From Mogibacterium diversum (lineage in GTDB: Bacteria > Bacillota > Clostridia > Peptostreptococcales > Anaerovoracaceae), in the NCBI RefSeq assembly GCF_002998925.1, contig NZ_CP027228.1:1550001-1614000 (forward strand): 64,000 bases of DNA. Reading direction: 5' to 3'. The position numbers were made by a program, and so were the translations under genes. Positions 61,158 through 64,000 of the stretch are shown here, piece by piece; within the stretch, counting starts at the first letter, position 1; the number at the start of each line of letters is the position of its first letter. The notes below the pieces were generated by a model that made no database searches, was not told the DNA's origin, and worked only from the letters and a program-made list of their open reading frames with translations.

Positions 61158-63611
61158 TTGAAGATATTACTGATTAACCACTATGCCGGTTCGCCGGAGA
61201 TGGGAATGGAGTTCAGGCCATATTATCTATCTCGAGAGTGGATCAAGCAGGGTCATGAAGTCACGATAATAGCTGGTGGGTATTCGCATCTAAGAAAGTT
61301 AAACCCTCAGATTTCGAAAAATTTCGAAGAGAGGATGATTGACGGAATTCGCTATGTATGGATTAAGACGGCTTCATACACTCGCAATGGATTGGCGCGC
61401 GCATTCAGCATGTTCGAGTTCAGTAGAAAGCTATTTTCAAATGCAGAGTATATTTCAGAACGATACCAACCAGATGCGGTAATCGCATCTTCGACTTATC
61501 CGCTAGATACATATGGCGCAGATAAGATTGCAAAGCTTTCCGGAGCAAAGTACATTCACGAGGTTCACGATATGTGGCCTTCTACACTATACGAGCTAGG
61601 TGGAATGTCGAAGAGTAATCCGTTTGTGAAGCTTATGCAGCGTGCGGAGGACTTTGCATACAGTCACTGTGACCAGGTTGTTTCGCTACTTGACCACTCT
61701 AAAGATTACATGGTTCAGCATGGTCTCGCTGAAGAGAAATTTAACTGCATATCCAATGGTGTAATCAAGGAAGAGTGGGAAAACCCTGCGCCGATACCTG
61801 AAGAGCACAATGAGATACTTAACAAGATGAAGGCCGAAGGCAAGTTCATAGTGGGATATTTTGGCGGGCATTCCATATCCAATAACCTAGATATGCTTCT
61901 CGCTGTTGCAAAGAAAATCACTGACAGAGATGTATGTTTCGTGCTGGTTGGCGATGGCAGCTACAAGGATAGGCTGATACAGTCTGCAAAGGAGCAGTCT
62001 ATAAATAATGTAGTTTTTCTTCCTGCAATCGACAAGGGTGCGATTCCTAATCTCATCAGTTATTTCGATATAGTTACTATTTTTGCAGCAAATACCAAGC
62101 TATATAGATTTGGAATATGCATGAACAAGATGTTCGATGCTATGATGGGTGGAAAGCCACTGCTCATGTCTGTGACTACGCCAGAGACTCTAGTTGAGAA
62201 AGCAGAGGCGGGTATTGTTACAAAGGCGGGAGATGTAGAGAGCTATATCGAAGCGATTGAGGAACTCAAGAGCCTACCGGCTGAGGAACTTAAGAATATG
62301 GGAATGCGTGGACACAATTTAGTTACGAATGAGTACACGTATGACAGACTGGCAAATAAATTCGTAGAAGTGATGGAGAAGAAGGGTAAGAGAGTTCTTC
62401 TCATTAATCACTACGCAGGATCTCCTGAGATGGGAATGGAGTTCAGACCGTACTATATATCGAGAGAACTCGTCAAGAAAGGGCATGATGTAACGATCAT
62501 TGCAGGTAGTTTCTCACATCTAAGAAAGACAAATCCAGACATAGCCGAGGATTTTACGGAGCAAGAGATCGACGGCATTCGCTATGTGTGGGTTAAGACT
62601 GGTGAATATGATAGCAACGGAGTTGCTAGGGCGCTCAGCATGTACCAGTTTTGTAAGGCGCTAAGTGCTAATAAAAAGAAAATCGTAGAGCGTTACAAGC
62701 CCGATGTCGTGATCTCGTCGTCGACTTATCCGCTCGATTCTTATCCGGCATACCGCATTGCAAAACTCGCTGGAGCAAAGTATATCCATGAAGTTCATGA
62801 TATGTGGCCACTTACACTATATGAAGCTGGTGGGATGAGTAAGAAAAATCCGTTCGTAATAGCTATGCAGTTTGCGGAAAATCATGCATACAAGAAATCA
62901 GATGTCGTGGTTTCGCTGTTACCGCATGCGAAGGACTACATGATTGAGCATGGTATGAAGCCTGATCACTTCAGGTACATACCCAACGGAGTTGTGATAA
63001 ATGAGTGGGATGCATCGAAGGAGCTTCCTGATGAGCATAGAGAAGCATTCAAGAGATTGAAGGCTGAAGGCAAGTTCGTTATCGGATATTTTGGAAGCCA
63101 TGAGCTTTCGTATGGATTACACAACTTGCTAGATGTTACAAAGCAGCTTCGTGACGAGAATATTCACCTCGTTATGGTCGGTAAGGGCAAGCTCAAGGAT
63201 GAACTCATCAGCTATGCGAAGAAGAACGATATTGCCAATGTAACATTCCTTCCGCCGGTCGAGAAGGGGACGATTCCTGCGGTAATCGATAACTTCGATG
63301 CGATATTTATAGGTACGATTGAGTCTCCACTTTATAGATTCGGAATATGCATGAACAAGATGTTCGATTCCATGATGGCGGCTAAGCCAATTGTAATGGC
63401 GATAACGACGCCATCCACACCTGTGAGCGAATCGGGGTGTGGAATCATCACTAAATCATGCGATAATGACGCTATAAAGGCGGCAATCAGGAAGATTCAG
63501 GCTATGAGCGAGGAAGAGCGAAGCCAGATGGGAATGCTTGGACGTGAGGCTGTGCTTAGCAAGTACACATATGAAAATATTGCAAGTGAATTTGAAAAGG
63601 TGTTTAATTAG
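61158..63611 (+). CDS. Tandemly duplicated, fused glycosyltransferase (two GT4-like units)
   Basis: 817-residue protein made of two homologous glycosyltransferases in a row: copy 1 residues 1-410, copy 2 residues 411-817. Each copy opens with (K/R)xLLINHYAGSPEMGMEF and contains AKYIHEVHDMWP, a VGYF/IGYFG strand, and LYRFGICMNKMFD(A/S)MM. Two-lobed GT-B folds of family 4 are expected in each. The TTG at 61158 follows GGAGG and gives the natural start KILLINHYAGSP; ATG 61137 is the alternative. Both halves keep the same motifs, so both may be active, adding two sugars. It belongs to the glycan operon. Confidence 0.88.
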   Translation: MKILLINHYAGSPEMGMEFRPYYLSREWIKQGHEVTIIAGGYSHLRKLNPQISKNFEERMIDGIRYVWIKTASYTRNGLARAFSMFEFSRKLFSNAEYISERYQPDAVIASSTYPLDTYGADKIAKLSGAKYIHEVHDMWPSTLYELGGMSKSNPFVKLMQRAEDFAYSHCDQVVSLLDHSKDYMVQHGLAEEKFNCISNGVIKEEWENPAPIPEEHNEILNKMKAEGKFIVGYFGGHSISNNLDMLLAVAKKITDRDVCFVLVGDGSYKDRLIQSAKEQSINNVVFLPAIDKGAIPNLISYFDIVTIFAANTKLYRFGICMNKMFDAMMGGKPLLMSVTTPETLVEKAEAGIVTKAGDVESYIEAIEELKSLPAEELKNMGMRGHNLVTNEYTYDRLANKFVEVMEKKGKRVLLINHYAGSPEMGMEFRPYYISRELVKKGHDVTIIAGSFSHLRKTNPDIAEDFTEQEIDGIRYVWVKTGEYDSNGVARALSMYQFCKALSANKKKIVERYKPDVVISSSTYPLDSYPAYRIAKLAGAKYIHEVHDMWPLTLYEAGGMSKKNPFVIAMQFAENHAYKKSDVVVSLLPHAKDYMIEHGMKPDHFRYIPNGVVINEWDASKELPDEHREAFKRLKAEGKFVIGYFGSHELSYGLHNLLDVTKQLRDENIHLVMVGKGKLKDELISYAKKNDIANVTFLPPVEKGTIPAVIDNFDAIFIGTIESPLYRFGICMNKMFDSMMAAKPIVMAITTPSTPVSESGCGIITKSCDNDAIKAAIRKIQAMSEEERSQMGMLGREAVLSKYTYENIASEFEKVFN

Positions 63612-63626
63612 AAGAGGTATGACGCG

Positions 63627-64000
63627 ATGAAGATAGTGACTGTAATTGGCGCTAGACCACAATTTATAAAGGCTGCAGCAGTTTCTCGCAAGCTAGAGCA
63701 GGTGTGCGAAGAGGTAATCGTTCACACAGGTCAACATTATGATGCGAACATGTCTGAGCTTTTCTTCGAGGAGCTCCACATCCCAAAGCCAAAGTACAAC
63801 CTTGGCGTTGGGTCTGGTTCACACGCAAGACAGACCGCAGAGATGCTTGTTGGAATAGAGGATATTCTGATCAAGGAGAATCCTGACTATCTGATGGTAT
63901 ATGGCGATACGAACTCTACTATCGCGGGAGCACTTGCAGCTTCTAAGATTCATATTCCTGTAATACACGTAGAGGCGGGGCTTAGGTCTTTTAACATGGC
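63627..64000 (+). CDS. wecB: UDP-N-acetylglucosamine 2-epimerase (partial, C-terminus off window)
   Basis: Start of a WecB-type non-hydrolysing epimerase, which interconverts UDP-GlcNAc and UDP-ManNAc. The 124 residues present include MKIVTVIGARPQFIKAAAVS, VHTGQHYDANMSELFFEEL, VYGDTNSTIAGALAASK and HVEAGLRSFNM, all family consensus. AGAGG precedes the ATG, 15 bp after the fused glycosyltransferase. It suggests ManNAc or a derivative in the same surface glycan. The rest lies beyond the window. Confidence 0.95.
   Translation, partial: MKIVTVIGARPQFIKAAAVSRKLEQVCEEVIVHTGQHYDANMSELFFEELHIPKPKYNLGVGSGSHARQTAEMLVGIEDILIKENPDYLMVYGDTNSTIAGALAASKIHIPVIHVEAGLRSFNM

Noticed and set aside
61158..63611. 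Duplicate glycosyltransferase as an assembly artefact
   Set aside because: The copies differ at many codons throughout, so they are diverged paralogues, not a repeated read.

Overview
The window reads as the replication-origin region and one flank of a chromosome from a low-to-mid GC Gram-positive anaerobe of the Clostridia. The gene order mnmG-mnmE-jag-yidC-yidD-rnpA-rpmH / oriC / dnaA-dnaN-recF-gyrB-gyrA is the classical Firmicute origin. Strong sigma-A type promoters, AGGAGG ribosome-binding sites and stem-loop/T-run terminators occur throughout. The anaerobe and Family XIII (Mogibacterium-like) assignment is inferred from the mix of genes (a selenoprotein, amino-acid metabolism, nickel-cofactor genes) and is not proven by the sequence. 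No rRNA, tRNA, IS element, prophage or CRISPR array was seen.

Layout. 1-5.8 kb (minus strand): tRNA-modification genes mnmG (nearly complete) and mnmE, then the rpmH-rnpA-yidD-yidC-jag unit with a near-perfect promoter. 5.8-7.6 kb: a bipartite oriC around dnaA, with a textbook DnaA box/GC/trinucleotide unwinding element before dnaN. 7.6-14.4 kb: dnaN, recF, gyrB, gyrA. 14.6-17.7 kb: a glutamate/GABA-type antiporter and glutamate decarboxylase, a probable acid-resistance pair. 17.9-24 kb: two large related surface proteins with KTGD-type sorting signals flank plsC and dtd. 24.1-29.3 kb: a GlnK/GlnL-like two-component system, an EamA transporter, a free-standing LOR/SDH (ornithine cyclodeaminase-like) protein and a DUF3842 protein. 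29.3-36.1 kb: a complete peptide/nickel-type ABC importer with fused ATPases, followed by larE and larB of nickel-pincer cofactor synthesis. 36.3-37.5 kb: rpsF-ssb-rpsR with a structured leader.

37.5-50 kb is a mosaic of small units: an unknown protein, a cupin, a cyclodeaminase, a candidate small RNA, an NTF2-like protein, a TetR regulator with a divergent MMPL exporter and its heptad-repeat partner, YitT, ndk, a LysR regulator and O-acetylhomoserine sulfhydrylase. At 50.1-50.6 kb lies a gene with an in-frame UGA in a UGA-Cys motif, followed by a SECIS-like hairpin and a C-terminal winged helix. It is probably a selenoprotein of the CC/Se family fused to a DNA-binding domain, and it is the most unusual object here.

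50.8-64 kb is a surface-decoration region. It holds a secreted CHAP hydrolase with choline-binding-type repeats, a phosphocholine-activation cluster (a LicC-LicA fusion with an N-terminal winged helix, a BCCT choline/betaine transporter and a second LicC), and a glycan locus (UDP-sugar 4,6-dehydratase, aminotransferase, initiating sugar transferase, a tandemly duplicated and fused glycosyltransferase, and the start of wecB). Together these suggest a phosphocholine-bearing, amino-deoxy-sugar-containing surface polymer, with the CHAP protein as one likely ligand.
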